A stretch of 64,000 nt of DNA. Origin: Chlamydiota bacterium (GTDB lineage: Bacteria; Chlamydiota; Chlamydiia; Chlamydiales; Rhabdochlamydiaceae). The DNA lies in contig JABDCT010000001.1 of the NCBI GenBank assembly GCA_013287985.1, positions 22,989 through 86,988 of the forward strand, written 5' to 3'. The first letter of the stretch is position 1. Each line of letters begins with the position of its first letter. The notes beneath the pieces were generated by a model. It was not told where the DNA came from. It searched no databases and saw only the letters and a program-made list of their open reading frames with translations. Shown piece by piece: positions 8,713-18,219 of the stretch. Both the position numbers and the translations under genes were made by a program.

Positions 8713-10437
8713 ATGTCGGTAAGCAATAGTCCGGATGCAGCCAAAATCTATCAACAATACCTAACTTACTATAACGATATTAACAGCAAAATAGGTGATA
8801 TCGATAGCCTACCCCATGATAAGTGGATCCAGCCCAACGTCCAACAGGACCGCGCCACTCTTCTCAGTTCTCAACAAGCTCTAGGACCTATTTACCAAAA
8901 AGATTATAGCGATTCGAACGCCACCTTAGCAAGCTTTGAGAAAGATTGCGCAGCCATCGAAGCTAGGGTAACAAGCGCCTATAACGATGCGATGGGCCAT
9001 GGAGGCTCCCCTATTTATCAGCAAATCCAGGCCGATTTCACCGCAGCTCAAGGCTTACTTTCTACCCTCATGCCAACGCTAAATCAAGATCAAGACGCCC
9101 TAAACAGCGTACCTGCTCTTCAAGCCTCTCTCAACAATTTGCAACAACAGATCAACGCGATGACTCCCGGGCCAAAGCGCGATAAGGCGCAAAGCGACCT
9201 CAATATAGCACTATCCACTCTCATTAGTCTCCAGACAGACATAGCCGCAGCATCACCGGGGTTAGCGAGTTTCCAATCCCAAATGCGCAGTGCAATGCTT
9301 CCGGGCGGCATCCTCGACAAGCTCGTTGCCCTGGCCTCTCTCCAAAATCCCACCTTTGATGATCTAAAAAAAGCGTCGATCATTCTGGGCGTGCTCCAGA
9401 ATATAAGTAACCAGCTTCAATCCTTCCAAAATGGCATCATGGGACAAGTGAACAGCGATCTGACCATTGTCAATAATGCGATTCAAGCCGTTCAAGCCGA
9501 TATTCGCCCGACCCCTACTCCCGGAAAAATCGAACACGCCTGCTGGTATGTCGATTGGACTTCTTGGGACTTCACAATACCAGAGGGCGTCAACATGGTG
9601 AATCTGTTCGTCGGCACTCTTGCAATTGTAAATGGCCAGCCGACGGTCAATGGATTCGGCAATATGACTCTAGATAAGCTCGATGCATTTGTCAAAGCGT
9701 GCCAAAACCATCAGCCCCCGATCCCCGTGAAAATATCGATTGGCGGTGGCGGCGGAAGCTATGACAACTGCTGGGATCTCGTAACCCCTGATAACGTCCA
9801 AGCTTTTGCTCAAGGACTCGTCGATTTTTGCCATACACATGGCGTAGTAGGTATCGACTTTGACTATGAAGAGCAAAATAAACCGCAGCAACAATCTCTT
9901 ATTGGCACACTCATTAAAGCGTTCAAAGCCATCGATCCTTCGCTCCAAACCAGCCTCTGCACCAATGCAGGCTTTGGGCCCAACTATCCCTGGCAAGCTG
10001 AAGTTAAAAACATCTTGGATACCGCAGCAGGCTCTCTAGACCGCCTCTATATCATGTCCTACTACAACACCCTTCAAGATGAAGAGGGCTGGCTGGACGG
10101 TTGGGCAGCGTGGGCGAAACAGAACTATGGAATGGATCCTTCGCAAATTACCGTGGGGATCGACGACACCGACGCTAAGGCCTACAATATTGCCGATATC
10201 TCGAAATTCGCAGGACAGCGCGGCTACAGCACCGGCTACTGGTACTGGAACCCTGCAACACCCACTCAGTCGAACCAATCGACTACAACGATCCTAAACA
10301 GTTATGCCCCTCCAGTGACGCGCGCCCCTCTCACAAGAAACGCACAAGGTTCGCTCACGCTTCAGACAATAGGCGAACAGATCGATGATCTGCTCGTCGA
10401 ACCTGTCTTAGAGCTCTTTGACGAGATTTTAGGTTAA
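8713..10437 (+). CDS. GH18 chitinase-like protein with helical N-terminal domain
   Basis: The C-terminal half (about 273-520) is a glycoside hydrolase family 18 barrel. It has the SIGG strand motif (342-345), the catalytic strand DFDYE with catalytic-acid candidate Glu386, the MSYYN motif (448-452) and the final aromatic strand GYWYWNP. The first Asp of DxxDxDxE is Val379, but the DxDxE part is intact. The first 265 residues are predicted mostly helical and coiled-coil, with many Gln/Asn, and match no enzyme domain I know. There is no signal peptide, so if it acts outside the cell it would need another route; type III secretion would be the chlamydial option (inference). Chitin or other GlcNAc polymer is the expected substrate. 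A good ribosome-binding site precedes the start. Confidence 0.85.
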   Translation: MSVSNSPDAAKIYQQYLTYYNDINSKIGDIDSLPHDKWIQPNVQQDRATLLSSQQALGPIYQKDYSDSNATLASFEKDCAAIEARVTSAYNDAMGHGGSPIYQQIQADFTAAQGLLSTLMPTLNQDQDALNSVPALQASLNNLQQQINAMTPGPKRDKAQSDLNIALSTLISLQTDIAAASPGLASFQSQMRSAMLPGGILDKLVALASLQNPTFDDLKKASIILGVLQNISNQLQSFQNGIMGQVNSDLTIVNNAIQAVQADIRPTPTPGKIEHACWYVDWTSWDFTIPEGVNMVNLFVGTLAIVNGQPTVNGFGNMTLDKLDAFVKACQNHQPPIPVKISIGGGGGSYDNCWDLVTPDNVQAFAQGLVDFCHTHGVVGIDFDYEEQNKPQQQSLIGTLIKAFKAIDPSLQTSLCTNAGFGPNYPWQAEVKNILDTAAGSLDRLYIMSYYNTLQDEEGWLDGWAAWAKQNYGMDPSQITVGIDDTDAKAYNIADISKFAGQRGYSTGYWYWNPATPTQSNQSTTTILNSYAPPVTRAPLTRNAQGSLTLQTIGEQIDDLLVEPVLELFDEILG

Positions 10438-10928
10438 GGGCGGACATAAGAACGCCTGGCCACTTCAGCCCCTGGCAGAGTGACAGGCCGTTTGCCTTTT
10501 GACGAGGCAGACTTGTATTCTTTAATAATGCCTTCTATATCGAACTCACGGAAAGTGTCTCGAAAAACCTGATTATTCATTTTCAACTTTTCAAGAATCA
10601 GCAGTCGAAGAAACAGCTCGGTGGTTGGGTTAATTTTTGCTGGCTTGTCTTGAGATTTTTCCCAATTCAAAACCGCAACATGCGTCACACCTAGTTGTTT
10701 CCCAAAATGTTCGAGAGTCAATTCAAAATAAACACGAATAAAATGGACTTCACTCCCTGTAAGAGGAAATGGCTTGTGGCTCAAAGCCAAAAGAACATGT
10801 TTTTGCAGCTTATTGTAATCGATCGCAGGAGTCCAATTGCCTCTTTTTTTTGCGAGGCAAACATCCATTAAAACAATAGGAAAGCCTAACCCCTCATATA
10901 CAAAACGCTTTACTACTTTTTTTTCCAT
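10434..10928 (-). CDS. Solitary HTH (XRE-like) protein, antitoxin/regulator type
   Basis: A 164-aa protein whose middle (about 85-125) contains a helix-turn-helix of XRE type: LTLEHFGKQLGVTHVAVLNWEKS. The N-terminal part (KRFVYEGLGFPIVLMDV, then a region before the HTH) resembles the layout of YgiT/MqsA-like antitoxin or regulator proteins. No toxin gene accompanies it: the 3' neighbour is the convergent GH18 gene (4-bp overlap) and upstream lies only a short leader. It could be an orphan antitoxin or a simple DNA-binding regulator. A consensus-like promoter lies just upstream. Confidence 0.65.
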   Translation of the reverse strand: MEKKVVKRFVYEGLGFPIVLMDVCLAKKRGNWTPAIDYNKLQKHVLLALSHKPFPLTGSEVHFIRVYFELTLEHFGKQLGVTHVAVLNWEKSQDKPAKINPTTELFLRLLILEKLKMNNQVFRDTFREFDIEGIIKEYKSASSKGKRPVTLPGAEVARRSYVRP

Positions 10929-10999
10929 AGACTATTTGGTTCCTCGTGTGAGTCTAATCACTACGTCAGGAATCTTAAGCGGCCTTTTCACAAGGAGAG

Positions 11000-11028
11000 A
11001 TTGTAACTCACTTACATTTTAAGCGCAA
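11000..11028 (-). promoter_or_regulatory. Putative sigma70-type promoter of the HTH gene
   Basis: Reading the minus strand, a -35-like TTGCGC (11028-11023), a 17-bp spacer and a -10-like TACAAT (11005-11000) lie about 70 bp upstream of the HTH start. This is one of the better promoter matches in the window. Confidence 0.55.
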
Positions 11029-11033
11029 AAATA

Positions 11034-11099
11034 AATAACAAGATGACAGGATATACAGGATGATTTTCATCATCCTGTTCATCCTAATATCCTGTTATT
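11034..11099. repeat. Dispersed palindrome, copy 1 (CAGGAT family)
   Basis: Two 31-nt arms (11034-11064 and 11069-11099) pair with 25 matches around a 4-nt loop. The arms are built from the repeated word CAGGAT/AGGAT and carry AATAACA at their outer ends. A T-run follows on the plus strand. It lies just past the fbaB stop codon and upstream of the HTH promoter, so on the minus strand it can act as a terminator for fbaB. Near-identical copies occur at 20185-20248 and 48892-48958. This copy is the most decayed of the three. Confidence 0.8.
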
Positions 11100-11105
11100 T
11101 TTTCT

Positions 11106-12164
11106 TTATGCGATTGTGACTTGCTTGCAGAGATAGACGTCTTGGATTGCGTTTAAGAGCTGCACGCCATCTTTCATCGGACGCTGGAAGGCTTTGCGGC
11201 CGCAAATCAGCCCCATCCCCCCCGCGCGCTTGTTGATGACAGCTGTTTCTACAGCTTCTCCGAGGTCGTTTGAGCCTGATGCACCGCCTGAGTTGATGAG
11301 GCCAGCTCGTCCCATGTAATCATTGATGACCTGGTATCTGGTGAGGTCGATCGGGTGATCGCTGCAGAGCTGATTGTACATCGCTTCTGTCTGCTTGCCG
11401 AATTTGAGCGCTTTAAAGCCGCCATTGTTTTCAGGAAGCTTCTGTTTAATGATATCCGCTTCAATTGTCACGCCGAGGTGGTTGCCCTGGCCCGTGAGGT
11501 CGGCAGCTAGATGGTAGTCTTTATCTGGAGTGGTGAAGGCTGGATTGCGCAGGTAGCACCATAGGACTGTCACCATGCCGAGCTCGTGTGCCATTTCAAA
11601 GGCTTTGCTCACTTCTACAATCTGACGACGCGACTCTTCGGAGCCGAAGTAGATCGTCGCACCCACTGCAGCGCAACCCATCTCGTAGGCCTGTTTGATC
11701 GATCCAAACATGATCTGGTCGTGGATGTTGGGGTAGCGGAGGAGTTCGTTGTGGTTAAATTTCAGGAGATAAGGGATTTTGTGCGCATATTTGCGCGCTG
11801 TCATGCCGAGCACGCCGAGAGTGGAAGCTACGGCGCTACAGCCGCCTTCGATTGCGAGTTTAATGATATTTTCCGGATCGAAGTAGTCGATATTTTTAGC
11901 AAAGGAGGCGCCTGCAGTGTGCTCAATGCCCTGGTCGACGGGGAGAATGGAGATGTAGCCTGTTCCCGCTAGACGGCCGTGGTTCAGCATCCTCTGCATG
12001 TTGCAAAGAACGCGGATGTTGCGGTCAGAGGGAGAAAAAATGCGATCGACCCAATCTGGACTGGGGATGTGGAGCCGCTCTTTCGGGACAGTTTTACAGA
12101 TGTGGCCGAGCAGGCTTTGGGCTTTTTCACCCAGCATTTTTTCAATTTCATTGTATGACAGCAT
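11106..12164 (-). CDS. fbaB: Class I fructose-bisphosphate aldolase, DhnA/FbaB type
   Basis: Glycolytic/gluconeogenic aldolase interconverting fructose-1,6-bisphosphate with the two triose phosphates through a lysine Schiff base. The 352-aa protein shows the DhnA/FbaB hallmarks: [12 protein letters not shown] near residue 75, the ASTLGVLGM strand, and the glycine-rich phosphate-binding C-terminal strands ([29 protein letters not shown]). Chlamydiae use this class in place of the classical class II enzyme. An AGGAG ribosome-binding site precedes ATG 12164, and a promoter-like element sits in the 3' end of rlmI. It is downstream of rlmI on the same strand with a 32-bp gap. Confidence 0.93.
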   Translation of the reverse strand: MLSYNEIEKMLGEKAQSLLGHICKTVPKERLHIPSPDWVDRIFSPSDRNIRVLCNMQRMLNHGRLAGTGYISILPVDQGIEHTAGASFAKNIDYFDPENIIKLAIEGGCSAVASTLGVLGMTARKYAHKIPYLLKFNHNELLRYPNIHDQIMFGSIKQAYEMGCAAVGATIYFGSEESRRQIVEVSKAFEMAHELGMVTVLWCYLRNPAFTTPDKDYHLAADLTGQGNHLGVTIEADIIKQKLPENNGGFKALKFGKQTEAMYNQLCSDHPIDLTRYQVINDYMGRAGLINSGGASGSNDLGEAVETAVINKRAGGMGLICGRKAFQRPMKDGVQLLNAIQDVYLCKQVTIA

Positions 12165-12185
12165 AAAGCTCCTTTTTTTGTGGCG

Positions 12186-12214
12186 ATTGTATATTTCTAC
12201 TCAACAAAGAGCAA
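12186..12214 (-). promoter_or_regulatory. Putative promoter of fbaB
   Basis: On the minus strand a -35-like TTGCTC (12214-12209), a 17-bp spacer and a -10-like TACAAT (12191-12186) lie about 22 bp upstream of the fbaB start. It overlaps the last codons of rlmI, so fbaB may be transcribed separately from rimO-rlmI. Confidence 0.45.
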
Positions 12215-13360
12215 GAGGCTCTTAAGATAGCTCCCCTCCGGGTGGTAGAGAGATACGGGATGATCGGATGCCTGTATGTGGCGCCCAATGATCCTGACCG
12301 ACCGCTGCGCTTCACAGGCGGCATGGAAAAGAGTTTGTTGAAAAAGCTCTTCATCCACGTGCGCGGAACAGGAACAGGTGAGCAGGATCGAACGAGGAGG
12401 CATCTTGCGCAAGGTCATGGCATTGAGCTGCCGGTATCCGTTGAGCGCGGCTTGCAGGTTTTTGCGCCTCTTGGTGAAAGCTGGAGGATCGAGGATTATA
12501 AGGTCAAAATCTAGAGGTTCTCGCTGAAGATAAGCGAAAACGTCCTCGCGAATCACCTTGTGATGAGTAAGGCCGTTTAATTGGGTGTTCTGCTCCGCAA
12601 ATGCACAGGCTTGAGGACATGTATCGATGCTCGTCACGTGGGTCGCGCCGCCTTTTAGGGCGTAGATCGAAAATGCGCCTGTATAGGAGAAGCAATTGAG
12701 AACTTTTTTATTCTTCGCAAGGGAGGCGATTTTCTGGCGCATTTCGCGTTGATCGAGGAAAAAGCCGGTTTTTTGGCCCAACTTGATAGAGACGACAAAG
12801 GGGATGCCATTTTCGATAATATCAATCTGATCGCGCTCTTCGCCATAGATCAGGCCGTGAGACTCCTTGAGTCCCTCTTGAAGGCGGCTGGGAGAGAGGG
12901 ATTTTTCATAGATGCTGCGCGGCTGGATCACTTTGATCAGGATAGAGATGATGAGCGGTTTTAGGCGCTCCATGCCATAGGTGCTGATCTGGATAGCCAG
13001 ATGGCCATTGTAATTGTCGACGATGAGGCCTGGCAGGCCATCGGCTTCGGCGTTGATCAGGCGATAGGCATTGGTCGTCTTGCGGTCAAAGAGCTGCGAG
13101 CGCAGAAGCTCTGCCTCTACGACGCGCAGGGTCAGCTCCTCTTCGATATTCCCCTCGTGAAAAGCCAGCACACGGCCGGCAATCGTGTTTTCAGGATGAA
13201 AATAGGCTTGAGCGAGAAATGCGCCTTTAGAAGATAGGACGGAGAGGATTTCACCCGGTTCGATAGCAGGGAAAGACTCGATGGCCCCTGAAAAGATCCA
13301 GGGGTGACGACGTACGAGAGACTTTTCTTTTCCCTCTTTGAGGATTATTTGTTTAAGCAA
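12197..13360 (-). CDS. rlmI: RlmI-type 23S rRNA methyltransferase
   Basis: A class I SAM-dependent methyltransferase of the RlmI group, which makes 5-methylcytosine in 23S rRNA in E. coli. The order is an N-terminal PUA RNA-binding domain (about 1-75; [11 protein letters not shown]), a linker domain ([13 protein letters not shown]) and the Rossmann methyltransferase domain. The latter has [22 protein letters not shown] as the SAM-binding strand region and [11 protein letters not shown] as motif IV. The length, 387 aa, is normal. The start overlaps the rimO stop by 8 bp, so the two translation/ribosome-modification genes are coupled. The exact target base is inferred from family only. Confidence 0.88.
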   Translation of the reverse strand: MLKQIILKEGKEKSLVRRHPWIFSGAIESFPAIEPGEILSVLSSKGAFLAQAYFHPENTIAGRVLAFHEGNIEEELTLRVVEAELLRSQLFDRKTTNAYRLINAEADGLPGLIVDNYNGHLAIQISTYGMERLKPLIISILIKVIQPRSIYEKSLSPSRLQEGLKESHGLIYGEERDQIDIIENGIPFVVSIKLGQKTGFFLDQREMRQKIASLAKNKKVLNCFSYTGAFSIYALKGGATHVTSIDTCPQACAFAEQNTQLNGLTHHKVIREDVFAYLQREPLDFDLIILDPPAFTKRRKNLQAALNGYRQLNAMTLRKMPPRSILLTCSCSAHVDEELFQQTLFHAACEAQRSVRIIGRHIQASDHPVSLYHPEGSYLKSLLLFVE

Positions 13361-14741
13361 GGGCTAGACGCGCTTTAGCTTTTGCGCGCTCCCCTAGCGG
13401 TTTCACGATCCTGCCAATGAGGTCGTAATCCATGCAGTCGGTGATCTCCACCTCGTGCAGCGTTCCAAAGCTCTTCGCCTCGCGGGCATCATTGATGATG
13501 ACCTGGCCGTCGATTTCAGGGCACTGGCCATAAAATCTGCCGCGCATGAGATAGGGTGAATCGGGATGGTAGCCCTCTAAAAGCACCTGCAGGCGCTTAC
13601 CGATGTAGGCGCTATTGCGTTCGCGCACGATTTTGAGTTGAGCCTGCATCAGACGATGGTAGCGCGCTTCTTTGACATCTTCCGCAACGTGATCGGGGAG
13701 TGTTGCCGCATGAGCACCCTCCTCGGATGAGAACTTGAAGATACCGATATTGTCGAGCGGATGGGTGTGAATGAACTCATACATCTCTTCGAACTGCTTG
13801 TCCGTCTCTCCGGGGAAGCCCACCATGAGGCTTGTGCGGATCACGACTTCGGGGATGGCTGCGCGCAGCTGGGTGATGGTGTTTAGAATCGCTTCCTTGT
13901 TCGTTTTACGGCGCATGCGCTTCAAAATCGGGTCGCTGATGTGTTGGATGGGCATGTCGAGGTAGCGGCAGATGCGCGCATCGCTGGCCATGATCTCAAT
14001 CAGCCCTGGAGTGATCTCGTCCGGGTAGAGATAGAGAAGTCTGAGCCAATAGTCGCCGGGAACTTGCAGCATTTCTTTTAGGAGAGATTCGAGGCCGTCT
14101 TTTTCTTTGCGCTCTTTGCCAAAATCACCGAGGTCCTGGGCAATCATGATTACCTCACGTACCTGCTGGCTTAAGAGAGCGCGGAATTCTTTGGTCACCT
14201 GTTCATGGGATTTGCTCTTGAGAGGTCCTTTAATTGAAGGGATGATGCAGAAGCTGCAGCGCTTAGCGCAGCCTTCGGCAATCTTTAAATAGGCATAGTG
14301 GCGCGGTGTCGCGATCTGTCGTGGAACTTCGCCCCACTGCAGGTAGCTGCGGGCAGAAGTGATCGACTCCCCTGCATCTTCCGCCTCGATCGCTTTGAGG
14401 ATATTCTCCACATCCCCCGAACCGAGCAGGTAGTGGACGGCGGGAAATTTATCCTTGATGACGCTGCTGTGGTTCTGCACCATACAGCCGGTCACGACGA
14501 CTTTAGCACTATTTTTTTTACCCGAGAGAATCTCTTCAATCGTATCGCACGACTCTTGGCGTGCAGAGGCGAGAAAGCCGCAGGTGTTGATGACGAGATA
14601 ATCGGCTTCTTCAATCTGGCTTGTCGCTTCGTATCCTGCTTTTAGGACGATGCCCAGCATGATTTCTGTATCGACCAAGTTGCGTGCGCAGCCCAAACTG
14701 GTAAAATGAATTTTGTTGCCCTTTCGGAGAAAATTTTTCAT
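13353..14741 (-). CDS. rimO: Ribosomal protein S12 methylthiotransferase
   Basis: A radical-SAM methylthiotransferase that modifies an Asp of ribosomal protein S12. The N-terminal UPF0004 domain has three cluster cysteines (Cys18, Cys54, Cys86; SLGCARN, NTCGF, TGCMVQ). The radical-SAM triad is Cys158, Cys162 and Cys165 in EGCAKRCSFC. A C-terminal TRAM domain follows (about 375-445; RLQVLLEG). SLGCARNLVDTE is the RimO rather than MiaB version. At 462 aa the gene is full length. It is divergent from oppA across 56 bp and translationally coupled to rlmI. Confidence 0.94.
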   Translation of the reverse strand: MKNFLRKGNKIHFTSLGCARNLVDTEIMLGIVLKAGYEATSQIEEADYLVINTCGFLASARQESCDTIEEILSGKKNSAKVVVTGCMVQNHSSVIKDKFPAVHYLLGSGDVENILKAIEAEDAGESITSARSYLQWGEVPRQIATPRHYAYLKIAEGCAKRCSFCIIPSIKGPLKSKSHEQVTKEFRALLSQQVREVIMIAQDLGDFGKERKEKDGLESLLKEMLQVPGDYWLRLLYLYPDEITPGLIEIMASDARICRYLDMPIQHISDPILKRMRRKTNKEAILNTITQLRAAIPEVVIRTSLMVGFPGETDKQFEEMYEFIHTHPLDNIGIFKFSSEEGAHAATLPDHVAEDVKEARYHRLMQAQLKIVRERNSAYIGKRLQVLLEGYHPDSPYLMRGRFYGQCPEIDGQVIINDAREAKSFGTLHEVEITDCMDYDLIGRIVKPLGERAKAKARLALA

Positions 14742-14797
14742 GCGATCATAATACCAGATGGGTAAAAAATTGGGAAAGGCGTAATATATGTACCTAA

Positions 14798-16378
14798 ATG
14801 AATTTTTTAATCCTTATCCTAATCATTTTCATGGGGTGCAAAAAGGCCCCTCCTCATAAGGAAAAAGGCCACTCCTTACGCCTTGCCATCCATACAGAAC
14901 CACCGACACTCGATGCGCGCAGAGCCACTGACACCTCCTCTGTCGCCGTCATCCGCATGTGTTTTGAAGGCCTGATGCGCCGGGTCCAAGGCGAGGGTCC
15001 CCAGCTTGCCCTCGCCGAAAAGGTCAAGATCTCCGATGGCGGCCGGGTATATACATTTTATTTGCGCTCTGCCTACTGGTGGGATGGAGCTCCGATCAAA
15101 GCGAGCGACTTTGAAAAAACATGGAAAACGATCCTCTCGCCCAACTTCAACTCCCCCTTTGCAAGCGAACTTTTCATCCTAAAGAATGGCGCCAAAGCCA
15201 AGGAAGGCCTCTGCTCGACTGAAGAGGTGGGAGTGCAGGCATTGACAGACTGGAAATTACGCGTCGAACTCGAACACCCGGTCCCCTATTTCCTCGATCT
15301 GATCGCTTCCCACTCGTTTCTGCCCGTGCCGCAGCATATCGCAGGGGCGCATCCCGATTGGGCGGAAAATCCCAAGCATTTTGTCGGCAACGGCCCTTTT
15401 AAGCTGGTGAAATGGCACCGCCACCAGGATCTCGTTCTCAAGAAGAACAACGCCTATTGGGACAAGGATGCCGTTTCCATCCAAGAGATCCGTCTCTCGA
15501 TCATCCACGATGAAACTACAGCGCTGAACATGTTTGAAGTCGGCGAGGTCGATTGGGCGGGCAATCCCCTTTCCAACCTGCCTCCTGATGCCGCGCAGGC
15601 TCTCGCACAGCAAGACCGGCTGCACACCTATCCGATTTCTGGCACGTATTACTACATTTTCAATGTCCAGCAAGAGCCGTTTAACAACCTCAATCTGCGC
15701 AAAGCCTTTACTCTCGCTATCAACCGCCGGGAGATCACAGAAAACATCATCCAATCGAAGCAGCAGCCCGCTACCAGCCTCGTCCCTCCTACCATTTGGG
15801 ATATCTCCGAGCCCTTCTTCGATGATAACGCGGTCGAAGAAGCACGGCGGCTTTTCGAGCTAGGCCTCCAAGAGCAGGGATATACAAGAGACACGCTTCC
15901 CACCATTACTCTCACCTATAACAACGCTCCGACCCACCATAAAATCGCCCAGGCTATTCAAGATCAGTGGTACCGCGCCTTAGGCGTGCGCGTCGAGCTC
16001 AACAACGTGAAATGGGAGACCTTTTACGACGATTTAAACAATAAAAACTTCCATGTCGCACGTATGGGCGGTGTGGCGAGTTTCAACGATCCGCTGACGT
16101 TCCTCGATCTCTATCGCAATGAGAAGGGCGGCAGCAACTTTTCCGGCTGGAGCAATCCCCGATTTAATGAGCTTCTCGAAGAAGCCAATCAAACGACAAA
16201 CATGGTGAAACGCGAAGCGCTATTACGCTCGGCAGAAAAGATCTTTATCGATGAAATGCCCATTGCTCCGATTTATTACTACACCGGAACCTACGTCAAG
16301 CAGCCCTACGTGAAATCTGTCCAGCTCTCTGAGCTCAATGAAGCTAACTTCAAATTTGCCTACTTGGATAATCGTTAA
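14798..16378 (+). CDS. oppA: Oligopeptide ABC transporter, substrate-binding lipoprotein
   Basis: The extracytoplasmic peptide-binding component of an Opp importer. The 526-aa protein starts with a short hydrophobic signal ending in a lipobox, IFMGC, so Cys14 is probably lipidated and anchors it outside the inner membrane. The SBP family 5 domain fills the rest, with the signature region LRLAIHTEPPTLDARRATD near the start and YIFNVQQEPFNNLNLRKAFTLA in the middle. It is first in a five-gene operon with no gap to oppB. In chlamydiae these systems supply amino acids as peptides and possibly recycle cell-wall peptides. Confidence 0.95.
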   Translation: MNFLILILIIFMGCKKAPPHKEKGHSLRLAIHTEPPTLDARRATDTSSVAVIRMCFEGLMRRVQGEGPQLALAEKVKISDGGRVYTFYLRSAYWWDGAPIKASDFEKTWKTILSPNFNSPFASELFILKNGAKAKEGLCSTEEVGVQALTDWKLRVELEHPVPYFLDLIASHSFLPVPQHIAGAHPDWAENPKHFVGNGPFKLVKWHRHQDLVLKKNNAYWDKDAVSIQEIRLSIIHDETTALNMFEVGEVDWAGNPLSNLPPDAAQALAQQDRLHTYPISGTYYYIFNVQQEPFNNLNLRKAFTLAINRREITENIIQSKQQPATSLVPPTIWDISEPFFDDNAVEEARRLFELGLQEQGYTRDTLPTITLTYNNAPTHHKIAQAIQDQWYRALGVRVELNNVKWETFYDDLNNKNFHVARMGGVASFNDPLTFLDLYRNEKGGSNFSGWSNPRFNELLEEANQTTNMVKREALLRSAEKIFIDEMPIAPIYYYTGTYVKQPYVKSVQLSELNEANFKFAYLDNR

Positions 16379-17314
16379 ATGATCTCTTATCTGTGTAAGA
16401 AGTTTTTTATTCTCCTGACCTCTCTCTTCCTAGTAGCTACGATGACGTTTGTCCTCATGCATATCATTCCCGGCGACCCTTTTACTGAAGAGAAGGCCGT
16501 GCCTGAAGAGATTCTAAAAGCGATGTACAAGCATTATGGGTTAGATCAGCCCTGGTATGTGCAGTATGGCCACTACCTAAAGGGTATTGCCACCTTTGAC
16601 CTGGGTCCCTCCTTCAAATATCAGGGACGGAGCGTCACCGAGATTATTACAGAAGGGTTTCCTGTTTCCTTCATCTTGGGCGCTGAAGCGCTTCTGCTCG
16701 CTTTTGGGCTTGGCACGATTGCGGGAAGCATCGCAGCACTCAAGCATATGAAATGGCAAGACAACCTCGTCATGATCCTCGCCGTACTGGGGATTTCGGT
16801 TCCCAGCTTTATCCTCGCTACCTTTCTGCAATACCTTTTTGCGATGCAGTGGGATCTCCTTCCTGTTGCGCGCTGGGGGTCTTTTGCCCACACGATCCTG
16901 CCCGCGCTTGCGCTTGCCGCTCTACCGACCGCGTTTATCGCAAGACTCATGCGTTCGGGTCTAGTGGAGATTCTGCAGCAGGACTACATCTTAACCGCAA
17001 AAGCTAAGGGGCTCAGCAAATTTGAGATTATTTTCCGCCACGCCCTCCGCAACGCTCTTCTGCCTATTGTCACTTATTTAGGACCTCTGGCGACAGCCGT
17101 ACTCACCGGCAGTTTTGCAGTGGAAAAAATCTTCGGCATTCCCGGCCTCGGCCAGTGGTTCGTGATGAGCATCACCAACCGCGACTATACAGTAATCATG
17201 GGGACAACGGTTTTTTATAGCGCCCTGCTCCTCCTTTGTGTATTCGCAAGCGAGTTCCTCTACACGCTTATCGACCCGCGCATTCAGCGATCAGACAAGA
17301 GGGTGAGAGCATGA
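16379..17314 (+). CDS. oppB: Oligopeptide ABC transporter permease OppB
   Basis: Inner-membrane permease of the Opp importer, 311 aa with about six membrane segments. The cytoplasmic coupling (EAA) loop is visible as ILTAKAKGLSKFEIIFRHALRNALLP, and the end is GLGQWFVMSITNRDYTVIMG, typical of the DppB/OppB family. It starts directly after the oppA stop codon and overlaps oppC by the ATGA at 17311. Confidence 0.95.
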   Translation: MISYLCKKFFILLTSLFLVATMTFVLMHIIPGDPFTEEKAVPEEILKAMYKHYGLDQPWYVQYGHYLKGIATFDLGPSFKYQGRSVTEIITEGFPVSFILGAEALLLAFGLGTIAGSIAALKHMKWQDNLVMILAVLGISVPSFILATFLQYLFAMQWDLLPVARWGSFAHTILPALALAALPTAFIARLMRSGLVEILQQDYILTAKAKGLSKFEIIFRHALRNALLPIVTYLGPLATAVLTGSFAVEKIFGIPGLGQWFVMSITNRDYTVIMGTTVFYSALLLLCVFASEFLYTLIDPRIQRSDKRVRA

Positions 17315-18219
17315 ACGATCTTTTTGATCCACTCGATAAGAGCAACCTCTCTTTTACTGACACGGGACCCAGTGCATCCTACAGCTATTGGAAGGACAGC
17401 TGGAGCCGCCTAAAGTCTAACCGTTTGGGGATGGTAGGCCTCATCATGCTGCTGCTCCTTCTCGTTTTGGCAATCGTTGGACCTCTTCTCACTCCCTATA
17501 CCTACTATGAAACCTATCTCCACCTCAAGAACCAGCCCCCCAGCCTTCAATTCTGGTTCGGAACAGATGAATTGGGAAGAGACCTGTTCACACGCGTCTG
17601 GTGGGGCGCTAGAATCTCCCTGTTCGTCGGCATTACAGCTTCTCTCATCGACCTGGCCATCGGTGTGCTTTATGGAGCATTTGCCGCTCTTGTCGGAGGT
17701 AAAACCGAAGAAACGATGATGCGCCTCTGCGATGTCCTCTATTCCATCCCCTACCTCCTCGTCGTCATTCTGCTCATGGTGATCATCGGCTCGGGCATCA
17801 CGACGATCCTGCTCGCCTTAACCATCACCGGCTGGATCGGCATGGCGCGCATAGTGCGCGGCCAGATTCTGCAGCTCAAAGAGCTCGACTTCGTGAAAGC
17901 AGCGGAATCCTTGGGAGCCTCGCGCTTCCGTTTAATGAGACGCCACCTCATTCCCAATGCTATGGGACAGATCATCGTGACCATGACACTCACCGTTCCT
18001 ACGGCGATTTTTGCAGAGGCTTTCTTGAGCTTTCTCGGTCTTGGCGTTCAAGCGCCCATCGCCAGCTGGGGCACGATGGCGAGCGACGGCCTTCCCGCCT
18101 TGCGCTACTATCCGTGGAGGCTCTTCTTCCCCGCCGGTTTCATTAGCCTCACCATGCTCAGCTTTAATTTGCTGGGAGATGCCCTCCGCGATGCCTTCGA
18201 CCCGAGGTTGCGCTTATGA
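17311..18219 (+). CDS. oppC: Oligopeptide ABC transporter permease OppC
   Basis: Second permease, 302 aa from ATG 17311. This start gives the usual ATGA overlap with oppB and the typical hydrophilic N-terminus MNDLFDPLDK; an upstream in-frame start at 17236 would run far into oppB and is rejected. The region SWSRLKSNRLGMVGL precedes the first membrane helix and FGTDELGRDLFTRVWWGARISL is the OppC signature. The EAA loop is FVKAAESLGASRFRLMRRHLIPN. It overlaps oppD by 4 bp. Confidence 0.95.
   Translation: MNDLFDPLDKSNLSFTDTGPSASYSYWKDSWSRLKSNRLGMVGLIMLLLLLVLAIVGPLLTPYTYYETYLHLKNQPPSLQFWFGTDELGRDLFTRVWWGARISLFVGITASLIDLAIGVLYGAFAALVGGKTEETMMRLCDVLYSIPYLLVVILLMVIIGSGITTILLALTITGWIGMARIVRGQILQLKELDFVKAAESLGASRFRLMRRHLIPNAMGQIIVTMTLTVPTAIFAEAFLSFLGLGVQAPIASWGTMASDGLPALRYYPWRLFFPAGFISLTMLSFNLLGDALRDAFDPRLRL

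Noticed and set aside
17236..17310. Longer N-terminus for oppC
   Set aside because: The extension reads in another frame of oppB and has no family similarity; the ATGA overlap at 17311 gives the normal OppC start.
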